From Oscillospiraceae bacterium (lineage in GTDB: Bacteria; Bacillota; Clostridia; Oscillospirales; Oscillospiraceae): 64,000 bases of DNA. How positions within the stretch are numbered: the stretch's first letter is position 1; each line of letters opens with the position of its first letter. The stretch covers positions 148,628-212,627 of the forward strand of contig CAJTFN010000010.1 in NCBI GenBank assembly GCA_910575815.1, given 5' to 3'. The notes below the pieces were generated by a model. It ran no database searches. It was not told the DNA's origin and worked only from the letters and a program-made list of their open reading frames with translations. Positions 6,520 to 20,584 of this stretch are shown one piece after another. The translations under genes were made by a program, and so were the position numbers.

Positions 6520-8433
6520 ATGAATGCTCATAACAGGCAAGATGCCCACAGAGACATCGACCACATTTTCAAGGATTTACTCCCCTTTCAGGGGATGCCG
6601 GAGCGCCCAGAACAAATTGTCCTGAGCCACCGGATGCTGGAGGTTATGCAGGACAGCGGTATCGCCCTCTGCGACGCCGGAACCGGCATCGGCAAGACCT
6701 ATGCCTATCTGGTGGCCGGAACCGTGTTCCACGGTCTGCGGCCCTCCCGGCCCATCTTGATTTCCACCTCCAGCATCGCCTTGCAGAAGGCTGTGCGGGA
6801 TGAATACCTGCCCTTCCTTTCCGCCGTCCTTACGGCGGACGGCATGATATCCGAACCCATCCGGGCGGTGATCCGCAAGGGCAAGTCCCACTACGTCTGC
6901 GACCAGCGGCTGGAACGGCGGCTGGGCCAGTTAGACCTCAGCAAGAAAAACTGGAGGGCGGGAAACGCCCTGCTCTCCCTGCGAGAGAAGCTGGACTTGG
7001 ACGAAGCGCCCCGCCTCAGCGGTTATGACCGGGAGCGGGTCTGTGTTCCAGGAGTCTGCGACTGTCAGCGGGAGGACTGCCGGTATCACGCATTTTTGGA
7101 TAACTGCGACGCTGGGCAATACCCCTTCCAAATCTGCAACCATAATCTCCTGCTGGCGGACGCCATCCACCGGGGGACAGGCCGTCAGCCCATCCTGCCG
7201 GACAGCCTCGCCATTATCATCGACGAAGCTCATAAGCTGCCGGAAACCGCCCGGCAGATGTTCGGCGTTACTCTCCGGGCCGAGGATATTCAGGGCCTCA
7301 TCCATGACCTGCGGCGGGAAAAGTACCTGCTGGCGGCGGACGCCCTGGCAGAAACTTCTCGCCTCTTCCTTCGGAAGCTGGAGCGGCCCCACAACCCGGA
7401 CCGGCGCTTTTCCGAATACGCCCGTCTGCTGGTAGCCCCTAATCGGGCACTGACCGTGGTCCGAAAGCAGGTCAATCCCCTACTCTCCACCTCTACCCGC
7501 AGACGCTTGGACAAGCTGGCCTCGACGATGACCCTGTTCAGTGAAGGCCGCCCGGATATGGTGTTTTATTTGGCGGAGGACGCCTGTGACACCGTTATGC
7601 TCTGCGCCACGGTAGCGGACCTGACCGCCCAGCTCCAGAGCACCCTCTGGAACCAGCCCAGGCCCATCATCCTCACCTCCGGCACTCTCGCTGTGGGCAG
7701 CGATTTTCGCCGCTTCCGGGAGGAAGCCGGGTTGCTGGAGGACAGACGGGTAACGGAGTCTGTCTCGCTCTCCCCGTTCGATTACCGGGAAAACTGCCTG
7801 CTGTATGTGCCGCGGTTTCCTCCTGGACAGAGGGACGAAGTATACTATGACAAACTTGCCGACGAGATTGCCCTGCTGCTGGAAGCAGCCTGCGGCCATG
7901 CCCTGGTGCTCTTCACCTCCTATGCCGCCATGTCCGCCGTAAAAGAACGGCTGACGGCAAAGGACCTTCTCTGGCCCCTGTTCACCCTGGGCCGGAACGC
8001 AGGGCATACCACAGAGCAGTTCAAGGCCAGCCCCGGGAGCGTTCTGCTGGCCGCCGGGGCCGCCTGGGAGGGATTCGACTTCCCAGGCGACTGCGTGTCC
8101 CTGCTGGTGATCCCTCGCCTGCCCTTCGCCCGCCCGGACGCCCTGAAAGAAAAAGAGCGGGAGAGCTTTCCAAACCTCCACTCCTTTATCCGGGACATCG
8201 TCGTGCCGGAGATGCAGATCAAGCTGAAGCAGGGCTTCGGCAGGGCCATCCGCACTGAAACGGACACCTGCGTCGTGGCCATCCTGGACGAGCGGTCTGT
8301 CCCTGGACAGCGTTACTTTGAGGATGTAAAAGCCGCACTGCCGGACATGCGGGTCACGGGCAACCTCCAGGAGGTGGAGGCGTTCATCCGCAGCGTGAAA
8401 GGTCCGGACTACTTTCAGGAGGATAGCAGATGA
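6520..8433 (+). CDS. DinG/XPD-like superfamily 2 DNA helicase
   Basis: This 637-residue ATP-dependent helicase is expected to unwind DNA 5' to 3'. The Walker A motif is in DAGTGIGKTYAYLV near residue 55, and the DEAH box is at residues 235-238 (IIIDEAHKL). Between them are Cys residues in 'VCDQRLERR', 'CVPGVCDCQREDC' and 'ICNHN', compatible with the iron-sulfur cluster of the XPD/DinG family. Helicase C motifs include 'AAWEGFDFPG' and 'GFGRAIRTETD'. ATG 6520 has AAAGGA about 9 bases upstream. It sits between the XRE/small-ORF pair and xis-int, so it is probably cargo or a processing factor of the mobile element. Confidence 0.85.
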   Translation: MNAHNRQDAHRDIDHIFKDLLPFQGMPERPEQIVLSHRMLEVMQDSGIALCDAGTGIGKTYAYLVAGTVFHGLRPSRPILISTSSIALQKAVRDEYLPFLSAVLTADGMISEPIRAVIRKGKSHYVCDQRLERRLGQLDLSKKNWRAGNALLSLREKLDLDEAPRLSGYDRERVCVPGVCDCQREDCRYHAFLDNCDAGQYPFQICNHNLLLADAIHRGTGRQPILPDSLAIIIDEAHKLPETARQMFGVTLRAEDIQGLIHDLRREKYLLAADALAETSRLFLRKLERPHNPDRRFSEYARLLVAPNRALTVVRKQVNPLLSTSTRRRLDKLASTMTLFSEGRPDMVFYLAEDACDTVMLCATVADLTAQLQSTLWNQPRPIILTSGTLAVGSDFRRFREEAGLLEDRRVTESVSLSPFDYRENCLLYVPRFPPGQRDEVYYDKLADEIALLLEAACGHALVLFTSYAAMSAVKERLTAKDLLWPLFTLGRNAGHTTEQFKASPGSVLLAAGAAWEGFDFPGDCVSLLVIPRLPFARPDALKEKERESFPNLHSFIRDIVVPEMQIKLKQGFGRAIRTETDTCVVAILDERSVPGQRYFEDVKAALPDMRVTGNLQEVEAFIRSVKGPDYFQEDSR

Positions 8434-8476
8434 TCGGCGTAAAGAAGGATGCCTGTTTTCGGAAGGGGTACATAGT

Positions 8477-8713
8477 ATGACGACTAAATTTGAATCCTGT
8501 GGCGGTATTGACAGTCTGCCAGAATTCTGCACTCCCGCTGACCTTTCTTTGATTCTGCCAATATCCAGAGCAACGTTGTATCGCATGGCAGAACAAAAAC
8601 GGATTCCCTCACTCCGGATTGGGCGGCGTGTCATTATCCCGCGAGAAACCCTCAAAAAATGGATTGAGCAGGAATGTGGAATTCCAGGAAATGCTTCGAT
8701 GGGAGTGATATAG
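8477..8713 (+). CDS. Excisionase-type helix-turn-helix protein
   Basis: This 78-residue MerR-like/HTH_17 protein has a helix-turn-helix in 'LILPISRATLYRMAEQKRIP' followed by the wing 'SLRIGRRVIIPRETLKKWI', the classic layout of excisionases that bend attachment-site DNA. AAGGGG precedes ATG 8477. The stop codon lies one base before the integrase start, so the two are translationally linked, as in xis-int pairs. Confidence 0.8.
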   Translation: MTTKFESCGGIDSLPEFCTPADLSLILPISRATLYRMAEQKRIPSLRIGRRVIIPRETLKKWIEQECGIPGNASMGVI

Positions 8714-8714
8714 C

Positions 8715-9932
8715 TTGGCAAGACGTACAAAAGGAGAGGGCAGCCTCTATCAAGCGGCGGATAAAAGCTGGGTGTTTCAATACAGGGTAGATGGTCAGCG
8801 CAAAACAAAGCGATTCAAAAAGAAATCGGACGCCAAGGCGTTTCAGGAAGCTCTTTCTGCCCAGATGACTGGCGAACAAAATTCACTGGGACAGAGCTCT
8901 GCCGTGATAACGATGGGCGAGTGGATGGACCGCTGGCTGGAGAGCTACGCCAAGCCGACCGTGAAGCTGTCGACCTTTTGCAGTTACGAGCAGCTTACCC
9001 GCAGCCATATCAAACCTCAAATCGGATCACTCTATTTGAACACTCTGCGGGTAGATGACCTGCAGGACTTTTTCAACGAGCGCAGAGAGCATGGAAACGT
9101 CAAAGCGGAAGGCGGCCTTTCGCCCAAGACGCTGACCAATCTGCGAAACCTCCTGCACCTGGCTTTGGATCAGGCTGTCAAGAACAAACTGTTGAAGGAA
9201 AATCCGATAGAAGGGGTCAGACTTCCTAAAAACGTACAACGTGAAATGCGTGTGTTGAGCCGGGACGAGCAGGACCGGCTGATCAAAGCGGCGCGGCAGG
9301 CTCCAGAGCCTGCCGCGTTTGGCATTATATTCGATTTGTTTACCGGCCTGCGGCTGGGGGAGCTGTGCGGCTTACGATGGCAGAACGTGGATATGGAGCA
9401 GGGAATTTTTCGGGTCTGCGAAACGCGGAACCGGCTTCCCAACCACGATGACTCCATCGCGGCGTCCACCAGCGTCAAAACGGTTTCCTCGACCAAGACG
9501 GACCACTCCCGAAGGACAGTTTACCTGCTGGATGAGCTTTTGGAAGATTTGGCATATTACAAAGAGATCCAAGACTCCATCACTGCCGAGTACTCAGGCT
9601 ATAATCGGGAGGGCTATGTGTTCTGCCAGGAAAACGGACAGCCCTACGAACCCCGCACCTACCAGGACCTTTTCAAGCGCTGTGTGCGGCAGGCGGGAAT
9701 CAAGGACGCTAATTTTCATGCGCTCCGTCACACCTTCGCCACACGATCCCTGGAAGCGGGGATGGACGTGGTGACACTCTCCCGGTTGCTGGGCCACGCC
9801 AATCCGTCGATCACGATGGACAAGTACGGCCACGCCCTGGACGACCACAAGCGGGCCAGCGTTGGAAAGCTGGGCGGAATCTACGCCGGAGCAAAGAAAA
9901 CACCTGCCGCAAAGAAAAGGGACGAGCGCTGA
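8715..9932 (+). CDS. Tyrosine site-specific integrase
   Basis: This 405-residue recombinase integrates and excises the element. The N-terminal arm-binding region (residues 1-55, AP2-like 'SWVFQYRVDGQRKTKRF') precedes a SAM-like core-binding domain (about 65-165) and the catalytic domain. Catalytic residues are R213 (TGLRLGEL), H335 and R338 (HALRHTFA), the LLGH box and nucleophile Y371 (MDKYGH). Translation starts at TTG 8715, preceded by GGGAG. It ends 145 bases before the 3' end of tRNA-fMet, the typical position of an integrase that uses a tRNA 3' end as attachment site. Confidence 0.92.
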   Translation: MARRTKGEGSLYQAADKSWVFQYRVDGQRKTKRFKKKSDAKAFQEALSAQMTGEQNSLGQSSAVITMGEWMDRWLESYAKPTVKLSTFCSYEQLTRSHIKPQIGSLYLNTLRVDDLQDFFNERREHGNVKAEGGLSPKTLTNLRNLLHLALDQAVKNKLLKENPIEGVRLPKNVQREMRVLSRDEQDRLIKAARQAPEPAAFGIIFDLFTGLRLGELCGLRWQNVDMEQGIFRVCETRNRLPNHDDSIAASTSVKTVSSTKTDHSRRTVYLLDELLEDLAYYKEIQDSITAEYSGYNREGYVFCQENGQPYEPRTYQDLFKRCVRQAGIKDANFHALRHTFATRSLEAGMDVVTLSRLLGHANPSITMDKYGHALDDHKRASVGKLGGIYAGAKKTPAAKKRDER

Positions 9933-9989
9933 AGTGGTTTGCGGCGGGGTTGACCGGATAGACATCAGCGATTCGGAGCAAAATCCAAA

Positions 9990-10011
9990 ATAAGCATCAG
10001 ATAAGCATCAG
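9990..10011. repeat. Tandem 11-bp direct repeat, possible integrase arm site
   Basis: ATAAGCATCAG occurs twice head to tail (9990-10000 and 10001-10011), between the integrase stop and the tRNA. Arm-type binding sites of tyrosine integrases are short direct repeats at this location, so this is a candidate. Confidence 0.45.
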
Positions 10012-10041
10012 TGAAAAATGGCCCGTAACTTTTTTGATGGA

Positions 10042-10075
10042 AAAACCGCCGATTTTTCACAAAATCGGCGGTTTT
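10042..10075. terminator. Perfect bidirectional terminator between integrase and tRNA-fMet
   Basis: AAAACCGCCGATTTT (10042-10056), loop TCAC, and its exact complement 10061-10075. The arms end in T runs on both strands, so it can stop the integrase transcript (+) and the tRNA transcript (-). Confidence 0.85.
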
Positions 10076-10076
10076 C

Positions 10077-10152
<76 letters not shown>

Positions 10153-10165
10153 ATATTTCGTTTTG

Positions 10166-10252
10166 TGGTGCCGGTGACCGGACTCGAACCGGTACAGTAT
10201 TGCTACCGGGAGATTTTAAGTCTCCTGTGTCTACCAATTCCACCACACCGGC
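10166..10252 (-). tRNA. tRNA-Leu (UAA)
   Basis: The 87-nt type II tRNA runs from 10252 to 10166. Acceptor GCCGGTG pairs with CACCGGC, followed by ACCA. The anticodon loop is CTTAAAA (TAA), there is a long variable arm, and the T arm is GGTTCGAGTCC. It is 13 bases upstream of tRNA-fMet and shares its promoter. Confidence 0.95.
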
Positions 10253-10270
10253 AGCTTGTCGGCAATGATT

Positions 10271-10300
10271 AGAATACCACAAGCCTATGGCGCTTGTCAA
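10271..10300 (-). promoter_or_regulatory. Promoter of the tRNA-Leu/tRNA-fMet unit
   Basis: On the minus strand, TTGACA (10300-10295), an 18-base spacer and TATTCT (10276-10271) stand 19 bases before tRNA-Leu. Confidence 0.8.
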
Positions 10301-10650
10301 GTGGTATTATTAAAAAATCAAAATATTTTTGAAAAGTATCGTTCAAGCTGGAAAATGAGGAAAGAGAGAAGCGCAGGAGCACAGCGTCACGGTCTTACAG
10401 ATTCTAAAATAGCCCGATCCTAGTGGCCCCGTGGGAATGGAACCACAGAAGGTCCCTCTGCAAGGTTCAATCTCCCAGCCGGATTACAAAAGCGGAAAGT
10501 CTTCCGCCTATGGCCACACTGTGGTTCGGAGATCGCTTCGATTCCAAATGCCCGCATAAAATACAAAAACCGCTCTTGTCAAACGTTGTCGAAGATGCTA
10601 GAATATTATAAATGTTCTATCTTTCCGTTGGGCGGATTGGGGGCTTCTTT
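10301..10650. other. Intergenic, nothing recognised
   Basis: No gene, RNA or clear regulatory signal is seen between the tRNA promoter and the decayed CHAP gene. Confidence 0.5.
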
Positions 10651-11870
10651 ATGAAAAAACTGTGGCTATATGAGGATTCCTGCTCCTTCTGCCCCCGTTA
10701 AGGCTCTGGAATCCACCCCTCCGGGCAGGTGGTGGCCCGGGCCTTGGGTCAGATGGGGTACACGGAGGAAGATGACGAGTACACAATCTTTGGCCAGTGC
10801 TATGGCTACCCTAATGGCTTCTGGCGCAATATGTTTGTCTCCTGGTGCGCCGACGAGGCCGGCATCTCCAAAGAGGCGTTTCTCTGTTCTGTCAACTGCG
10901 CCCGGCAGGTCCGGTCCTTTACCGCCCTTGGACGCTGCTAGCCCAGCGCTGACCGGATCGGCGCCTATGTCCCTCTACAGGGTAACCTGGCCTTTTTTCA
11001 CGATCTCAAAACCGGCCGGATTCACTACAGTGGTCTGGTGTTATACACGGAGAACGGCCGCCTCTTTACAATTGAGGATAACGCCTTGACGGATCGGCAG
11101 GGTTGCCCCGCACCGAGGTTTCCGAGGCCCGGATTCCTGAGATTGAACCCAACGACTATGTCACCATGAACCATTACGATCTGGAGGACCCGCCTCCACG
11201 GTTACGCCATTTCCGCCTACGCCAGCCGGGAGCCTCTGGTATTGGAGGGCTTTGTGGATTTGGGACGTTACGCCTCCGCCCGGGAGGTGGTTGAAAGTGT
11301 GGCCGTCGCCGGGCTGATTTCGACCACCAGCAGTCACAGCTTCTTTTCCAGAGCCGGAATGACGCGGGGCGCGATTCTGAAAGTGGCTATGAACCTCTGC
11401 GGTCCCGGCGGCTGGAAGGAGGGGACGCCTGCCTTTGACGATGTGCCGCCGGAAAGTCCCTGCTCCATTTCCGTGATGGCCGTTCACTCCGCCGGGTTCC
11501 TTCCGGAGACCGGGGAGAATCCATTTTACCCGGAGCGCTGGATTTCCGGCGAGGACGTTCAGCGGATCCTCTCCGGCATACTGAGCCGCCTGGGGCCGGA
11601 GGACCGGGAGTTTTCCTTCACCCCGGGGACCTCTCTCCGATTCTCGCGCCCTACACCGCCCGGGGTGACCTGGCCCTGTACGACCTCTGCGGGAAGATTC
11701 CCCTGGAGACGGAGACCTTCGCCGGGTTCCTGCCCCTATGGGGCAGGGCCCTGAACGGGGCTGCCCGAATGGCGGACGGGGCGTACTGTGTGCCCATGGG
11801 GTCCCTGCTGTTCCGCTTCCCGAAGCTGACGGCTCTGGCGGCGGAGCCGGTTTGTCGAAGTGACGGGACA
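10651..11870 (+). pseudogene. Decayed CHAP-amidase / SLH-domain surface protein
   Basis: The frame from ATG 10651 is broken by TAA after 16 codons and by TAG at 10939, then shifts frame at least twice (near 11100 and 11200). The pieces still read coherently. A CHAP-like part has 'NMFVSWCADEAGISKEAF' and 'GNLAFFHDLKTGRIHYSGLV'. A second part has two S-layer homology units ('AGMTRGAILKVAMNLCG', 'ERWISGEDVQRILSGIL'), and a tail reads GDLALYDLCGKIPLETE. The ancestor was probably a secreted cell-wall amidase held at the surface. Multiple independent lesions make loss of function likely. Confidence 0.7.
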
Positions 11871-11946
11871 CGAGGGGAACCGGGGCCGTATGGCGGCAAA
11901 AGGCCGCCCGGACAAGGCTCGATGGCTGTGAATCCAAACAATATAA

Positions 11947-11985
11947 AAAACCGGCCCACGGGAAGCGTTCCTGTGAGCCGGTTTT
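11947..11985. terminator. Bidirectional intrinsic terminator
   Basis: AAAACCGGCCCACGGGAA pairs with the complementary arm ending GCCGGTTTT across a short GC loop, with T-rich flanks on both strands. It isolates the rpoB promoter from the pseudogene. Confidence 0.7.
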
Positions 11986-12121
11986 ATTGCCGGAAAGGGG
12001 AGGGAAGCTCCTGACAATGCGTTCAAGCTTGGAGAAAATTCCATGTGGGAGCGAAGCTGCGGGTTCGTTTTCTTCGCCGGGGCAGTGTTTCCCGCGATTT
12101 CCGCGCATGATCAGGGCGCGA

Positions 12122-12164
12122 GCCTCTTTTTCATCGGTTTTGGCTGGAAAATATAAAAAGAGGC
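12122..12164. repeat. 10-bp inverted repeat just upstream of the rpoB promoter
   Basis: GCCTCTTTTT (12122-12131) pairs exactly with 12155-12164. It ends 10 bases before the -35 box and could be a regulator site or a terminator of upstream readthrough. Confidence 0.4.
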
Positions 12165-12173
12165 AAAAGCCCC

Positions 12174-12202
12174 TTGACAAAACAGCGTTTCCATGGTAAA
12201 AT
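12174..12202 (+). promoter_or_regulatory. rpoBC promoter
   Basis: Consensus TTGACA (12174-12179), a 17-base spacer and TAAAAT (12197-12202). The transcript would have a leader of about 235 bases before the rpoB ATG. Confidence 0.85.
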
Positions 12203-12217
12203 TAAGCACTTATCGTT

Positions 12218-12238
12218 AACGGGTGTCAAACACCCGTT
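12218..12238 (+). promoter_or_regulatory. Leader hairpin near the rpoBC transcription start
   Basis: AACGGGTGT (12218-12226) pairs with ACACCCGTT (12230-12238) across a CAA loop, about 8-10 bases after the predicted start. It may stabilise or attenuate the mRNA; no U tract follows. The rest of the leader to 12443 shows no gene. Confidence 0.5.
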
Positions 12239-12443
12239 TCCATACTTTAAGCTCAGTTTAGCACATTTCCCAGAAGAATGCAAGAGCAGGGCGAAGGGTT
12301 TTTAACAACGGAGCCCCGCGTGTCAGAATTTCCGCCGCCTTCGGGCGGCCAGCGCAGCCGGAGAGCGCGGCCTCTCCCGTCGTTTCCTGAAATTTGCCTC
12401 TCCTGCCGGACAGTGCGGGGGCGGAAGAAAGGTGAATGTGAAG

Positions 12444-15400
12444 ATGGCAAAAGACAAGTATTACGGCAAAACCCTTCGCAAAAACTTCGCCCGGTACGAA
12501 GAAGTCGTGCCTATGCCCAACCTTCTGGAGATTCAGAAGACCTCCTACCAGGAGTTCCTGGACACCGGCCTCAGGGAGGTTTTCGCCGATGTGGGCGCGA
12601 TTGCCGACTATCAGGGCAACCTGGAGCTGACCTTCATCGACTACAAAATGGACGAGAAGCCCAAGTATGACGTGGAGGAGTGCAAGGCCCGGGACGCCAC
12701 CTATGCCGCCCCACTGAAGGTCAAGGTCCGCCTGCGGAACAAGGAGACCGAGGAGATTAAGGAGCAGGAGATCTTTATGGGGGACTTTCCCCTGATGACC
12801 CACTCCGGCACGTTTGTCATCAACGGCGCGGAGCGGGTGGTGGTCTCCCAGATCGTCCGGTCCCCCGGCGTGTATTATGGCCATGAGCTGGACATCAAGA
12901 CGGACCTCCCCATTCTCACCTCTCAGGTCATTCCCCAGCGGGGCGCCTGGCTGGAGTATGAGACCGACGCCAATGAGCTCTTCTGGGTCCGGATCGACAA
13001 GAACCGGAAAATCCCCGTCACCTGCCTTCTCCGGGCGATTGGCCTGAAATCCGACCAGGAAATCCTGGACCTCTTTGGCGGCGACCCCCGGATTGTGGCC
13101 ACTTTGGAGAAGGACCCCTGCAAGAGCTACGAGGATGCCATGCTGGAGATTTACCGCCGCCTTCGTCCCGGCGAGCCCCCCACGGTGGAGGCCTCCGAGA
13201 CCCTGGTGAACGGGCTGTTCTTCGACCCCCGGCGGTATGACCTCTCGGTGGTGGGACGGTATAAGTTCAACAAAAAGCTCTCCCTCTGGCAGCGGGTGAC
13301 CGGGAGGAAGCTGGCCCAGCCCGTGGCCCATCCCGCCACCGGCGAGCTCCTCTTTGAGGCCGGGGCCCTGCTGAGCAAGGAGGACGCCCGGATGCTGGAC
13401 GCCGTTGGCGTCAGCGATGTTTTGATCGACGTGGAGGGCGAGCCCTTGCGGGTCACCTCCAACGGCATGTGCGACATGAGCTGCTATGTGGACTTTGACC
13501 CCCTGGAGAAGTGCGGCATCAAGGAGCGGGTCCGCTTTGACGTGCTCCAGGAGCTCTTGAGCCAATACGGCGACCAGGAGGAGCTCATCGACCAGATTCT
13601 CCTCCGGAAGGATAAGCTGGTTCCCAAGCACATCATCGTGGACGACATTCTCACATCTATCAACTATATGAACGGCCTGGCCCGGGGCATCTCCGTGAAG
13701 GACGATATCGACCACCTGGGCAACCGCCGCCTGCGCTGCGTGGGCGAGCTGCTCCAAAACCAGTTCCGCATCGGCTTCAGCCGCATGGAGCGGGTCATCC
13801 GGGAGCGCATGACCATCCAGGACATGGACATCGTCACCCCCCAGAGCCTCATCAACATTCGCCCCGTCACCGCCGCCATCAAGGAGTTCTTCGGCTCCAG
13901 CCCCCTGAGCCAGTTCATGGACCAGACCAACCCCCTGGCGGAGCTGACCCACAAGCGCCGCCTCTCCGCCCTGGGCCCCGGCGGCCTGAGCCGGGAGCGG
14001 GCGAACATGGAGGTCCGGGACGTTCACTACAGCCACTATGGCCGCATGTGCCCCATTGAGACTCCCGAAGGCCCGAACATCGGCCTGATCTCCTATCTGG
14101 CCACCTACGCCCGGATCAACGAGTACGGTTTCATCGAGTCTCCCTACCGGGCCGTGGACAAGGAGACCGGCAGGGTTGCCAATGAGATCACCTATATGAC
14201 TGCCGACGAGGAGGACAACTACATCGTCGGCCAGGCCGCCGAGCCCGTGGACGAGAACGGCTGCCTTATCAACGCCCGTATTACCGGGCGGCACCGGGAC
14301 GAGATCGTGGACGTGGACCGGGAGATGATCGACTTCATCGACGTCTCTCCCCGGATGATGGTCTCCATCGCCACCGCCATGATTCCCTTCCTCCCCAACG
14401 ACGACGCCAACCGGGCCCTCATGGGCGCGAACATGCAGCGCCAGGCCGTGCCGCTGCTGCGGCCCGAGGCTCCCATCGTGGGCACCGGCATGGAGCATAA
14501 AATCTGCATCGACTCCGAAATCGTGGTGCTGGCCGAGGGCGACGGCGTGGTAACCGCCGTGGATGCCCGGCACATCACCGTCAAATATGACCGGGGGGAC
14601 ACCAAGGACTATAAGCTGGTGAAGTTCCTCCGCTCCAACCATACCACCTGCATCAATCAGCGGCCCATCGTGGAAGTGGGCGAGCGGGTCCACGGGCGGA
14701 GCGTGGGCCCTGACGGACAGGTCATCGACCCCACCGTCCTGGCCGACGGTCCCGCCACCGATCAGGGCGAGATCGCCCTGGGCCGGAATATCCTGGTGGG
14801 CTTCATGACCTGGGAGGGCTATAACTACGAGGACGCCGTCCTTCTGAACGAGCGCCTGGTCCGGGAGGACCTGTATACCTCCATCCACATCGAGGAATTT
14901 GAAATCGACGCCCGGGACACCAAGCTGGGCCCCGAGGAGATCACCCGGGACATTCCCAACGTGGGCGAGGACGCCATGAAGGACCTGGACGAGAACGGCA
15001 TCATCCGCGTGGGCGCGGAGGTCAAGGCCGGGGACATCCTGGTGGGCAAGGTTACCCCCAAGGGCGAGACGGATTTGACCGCCGAGGAGCGCCTCCTCCG
15101 GGCCATCTTCGGCGAGAAGGCGAGAGAGGTCCGGGATACCTCCTTGAAGGTTCCCCACGGCGAGAGCGGCATCGTTCTGGACACCAAGGTGTTCACCCGG
15201 GAGGGCGGCGACGAGCTGGGCCCCGGCGTGAACATGGTGGTCCGGGTCTACATCGCCCAGCGCCGGAAGATTCAGGTGGGCGACAAGATGGCCGGACGCC
15301 ACGGCAACAAGGGCGTGGTCTCCCGGGTTCTGCCCCAGGAGGATATGCCCTTCCTGCCCGACGGCACGCCTCTGGACATCGTGCTGAATCCCCTGGGCGT

Positions 15401-16157
15401 GCCCAGCCGTATGAACATCGGCCAGGTTCTGGAGGTCCATTTGGGCTACGCGGCCCACGCTCTGGGCTGCAAGGTGGCCACCCCCATCTTTGACGGCGCC
15501 CGGGAGGAGGACATCCAGGCCATGCTGTCCGAGGCCGGCCTGAGCCCCGACGGAAAGAGCGTCCTTTACGACGGCCGTACCGGCGAGCCCTTCGACAACA
15601 AGGTCACGGTGGGCTACGTCTACTTCCTGAAGCTCCACCATCTGGTGGACGACAAGATCCACGCCCGCTCCACCGGCCCCTACTCCCTGGTCACCCAGCA
15701 GCCTCTGGGCGGCAAGGCCCAGTTTGGCGGCCAGCGCTTCGGCGAGATGGAGGTCTGGGCCCTGGAGGCCTACGGCGCGGCCTATACCCTCCAGGAGATT
15801 CTCACCGTGAAGTCCGACGACGTGACGGGCCGTGTCCGGACCTACGAGGCCATCGTCAAGGGCCACAACGTGCCTCAGCCCGGCGTGCCCGAGTCCTTCA
15901 AGGTGCTGGTGAAGGAGCTCCAGTCCCTGTGCCTGGACATTCAGGTGCTGGACGCCGCGGGGAACCCCATCGAGCTCCGGGAGGACGAGGACGCCATGGA
16001 CACCTTCAACCTCGCCCGGATGGACGCCGACGACGAGCGGGCCCGCAGCACCTATACCGAAGACGAGTTCCAGGAGTCCGGCTATGACATTGAGGACGCC
16101 CCCGAGGACGCGGGCGCGGACATTGACGCCGGTTTTGACGACGTGGACGACGAATGA
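12444..16157 (+). CDS. rpoB: DNA-directed RNA polymerase beta subunit
   Basis: This 1237-residue core enzyme subunit forms the RNA polymerase active site with beta'. The rifampicin-binding cluster at about residues 484-515 reads wild-type ([20 protein letters not shown], then [11 protein letters not shown]). Other landmarks are [20 protein letters not shown], '[15 protein letters not shown]' and '[20 protein letters not shown]'. ATG 12444 is preferred, with AAAGGTGA 8 bases upstream; an in-frame GTG at 12432 would add four residues. It is followed 55 bases later by rpoC in one operon. No rplJ-rplL or other ribosomal protein gene lies upstream, unlike the usual bacterial order. Confidence 0.97.
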   Translation: MAKDKYYGKTLRKNFARYEEVVPMPNLLEIQKTSYQEFLDTGLREVFADVGAIADYQGNLELTFIDYKMDEKPKYDVEECKARDATYAAPLKVKVRLRNKETEEIKEQEIFMGDFPLMTHSGTFVINGAERVVVSQIVRSPGVYYGHELDIKTDLPILTSQVIPQRGAWLEYETDANELFWVRIDKNRKIPVTCLLRAIGLKSDQEILDLFGGDPRIVATLEKDPCKSYEDAMLEIYRRLRPGEPPTVEASETLVNGLFFDPRRYDLSVVGRYKFNKKLSLWQRVTGRKLAQPVAHPATGELLFEAGALLSKEDARMLDAVGVSDVLIDVEGEPLRVTSNGMCDMSCYVDFDPLEKCGIKERVRFDVLQELLSQYGDQEELIDQILLRKDKLVPKHIIVDDILTSINYMNGLARGISVKDDIDHLGNRRLRCVGELLQNQFRIGFSRMERVIRERMTIQDMDIVTPQSLINIRPVTAAIKEFFGSSPLSQFMDQTNPLAELTHKRRLSALGPGGLSRERANMEVRDVHYSHYGRMCPIETPEGPNIGLISYLATYARINEYGFIESPYRAVDKETGRVANEITYMTADEEDNYIVGQAAEPVDENGCLINARITGRHRDEIVDVDREMIDFIDVSPRMMVSIATAMIPFLPNDDANRALMGANMQRQAVPLLRPEAPIVGTGMEHKICIDSEIVVLAEGDGVVTAVDARHITVKYDRGDTKDYKLVKFLRSNHTTCINQRPIVEVGERVHGRSVGPDGQVIDPTVLADGPATDQGEIALGRNILVGFMTWEGYNYEDAVLLNERLVREDLYTSIHIEEFEIDARDTKLGPEEITRDIPNVGEDAMKDLDENGIIRVGAEVKAGDILVGKVTPKGETDLTAEERLLRAIFGEKAREVRDTSLKVPHGESGIVLDTKVFTREGGDELGPGVNMVVRVYIAQRRKIQVGDKMAGRHGNKGVVSRVLPQEDMPFLPDGTPLDIVLNPLGVPSRMNIGQVLEVHLGYAAHALGCKVATPIFDGAREEDIQAMLSEAGLSPDGKSVLYDGRTGEPFDNKVTVGYVYFLKLHHLVDDKIHARSTGPYSLVTQQPLGGKAQFGGQRFGEMEVWALEAYGAAYTLQEILTVKSDDVTGRVRTYEAIVKGHNVPQPGVPESFKVLVKELQSLCLDIQVLDAAGNPIELREDEDAMDTFNLARMDADDERARSTYTEDEFQESGYDIEDAPEDAGADIDAGFDDVDDE

Positions 16158-16212
16158 TGCGTTCGTACACGATATCCGTTATATCCGGAGCATTGAAGGA
16201 GGAACGCGCAAT

Positions 16213-20037
<3,825 letters not shown>

Positions 20038-20040
20038 ACC

Positions 20041-20076
20041 AAAAACCCAGGGCCCCGGAAGGGGCCCTGGGTTTTT
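20041..20076 (+). terminator. rpoBC terminator
   Basis: A perfect 16-bp stem AAAAACCCAGGGCCCC / GGGGCCCTGGGTTTTT with loop GGAA. Confidence 0.95.
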
Positions 20077-20149
20077 AATGGAAATAGGCAAACAAAATTC
20101 TTTTCGGCAGGAATTCCGGTAGTCCCACAAGAAGGGGAAACATTCTGCC

Positions 20150-20295
20150 GATAGAAGCGCAGATGAAGCATGACGGTTGCGGGAGCCGGGCCGCCGAGCA
20201 CCCGCAAGGGGTACGCCGCCGTAAGCGGCAAAGCCGCCAACGGCGGACGCAGGGCGGCGGCCCTACGGGTGTTCAATCGATAGAAACGCAGATGA
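20150..20295. repeat. Short direct repeat bracketing a GC-rich hairpin cluster
   Basis: GATAGAAGCGCAGATGA (20150-20166) recurs as GATAGAAACGCAGATGA (20279-20295). The 110 bases between are a run of GC hairpins, several capped by GNAA loops (CCCGCAAGGG, GCCGCCGTAAGCGGC). The second copy leads directly into the 281-bp repeat. It may be a nested or partial copy of the same repeat family. Confidence 0.45.
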
Positions 20296-20303
20296 GGAGA
20301 ACA

Positions 20304-20584
20304 GAATCCAAGCCGATTCGATGACCAGGCCAGCGACAGCGGAAAGAGGAATACGCCAAGTCGACAAGCACCAGCCCCCGTTTAACTACGCCGCGTGAGA
20401 AGTCATTCCTGTCTTCATCCAGTCATTCAGGCGCGCCCCCGTATCGTAACCCCCGTACTTCTTTTTCTCTTTTGGACCGTGCACGGCCCGTTTTCTCTTT
20501 TTCTTCTGGAAGAAAAAGAGAAAATGGGGGGTGCAAAGCACCAGCCATCTTCATGGCTGAAATCCCCCCGCCCGTAAGGGCGAG
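20304..20584 (+). repeat. Structured 281-bp repeat, copy 1
   Basis: Nearly identical to the reverse complement of 52221-52500, with four differences including one 1-base indel; weaker similarity extends out to about 20277 and 20590. It contains a perfect 16-bp pyrimidine/purine hairpin (20491-20524, loop TG), the palindrome CCGTGCACGG, a nested GGGGGG...CCCCCC stem enclosing TGC-AAA-GCA and AGCCAT-CTTC-ATGGCT hairpins, and GCCC-GTAA-GGGC. No plausible protein is encoded. It could be a structured non-coding RNA, a REP-like element or a MITE. Confidence 0.8.

Noticed and set aside
20395..20577. 60-codon open frame within repeat copy 1
   Set aside because: The frame tracks the pyrimidine/purine hairpin and other palindromes; no ribosome binding site, so the element is better seen as non-coding.
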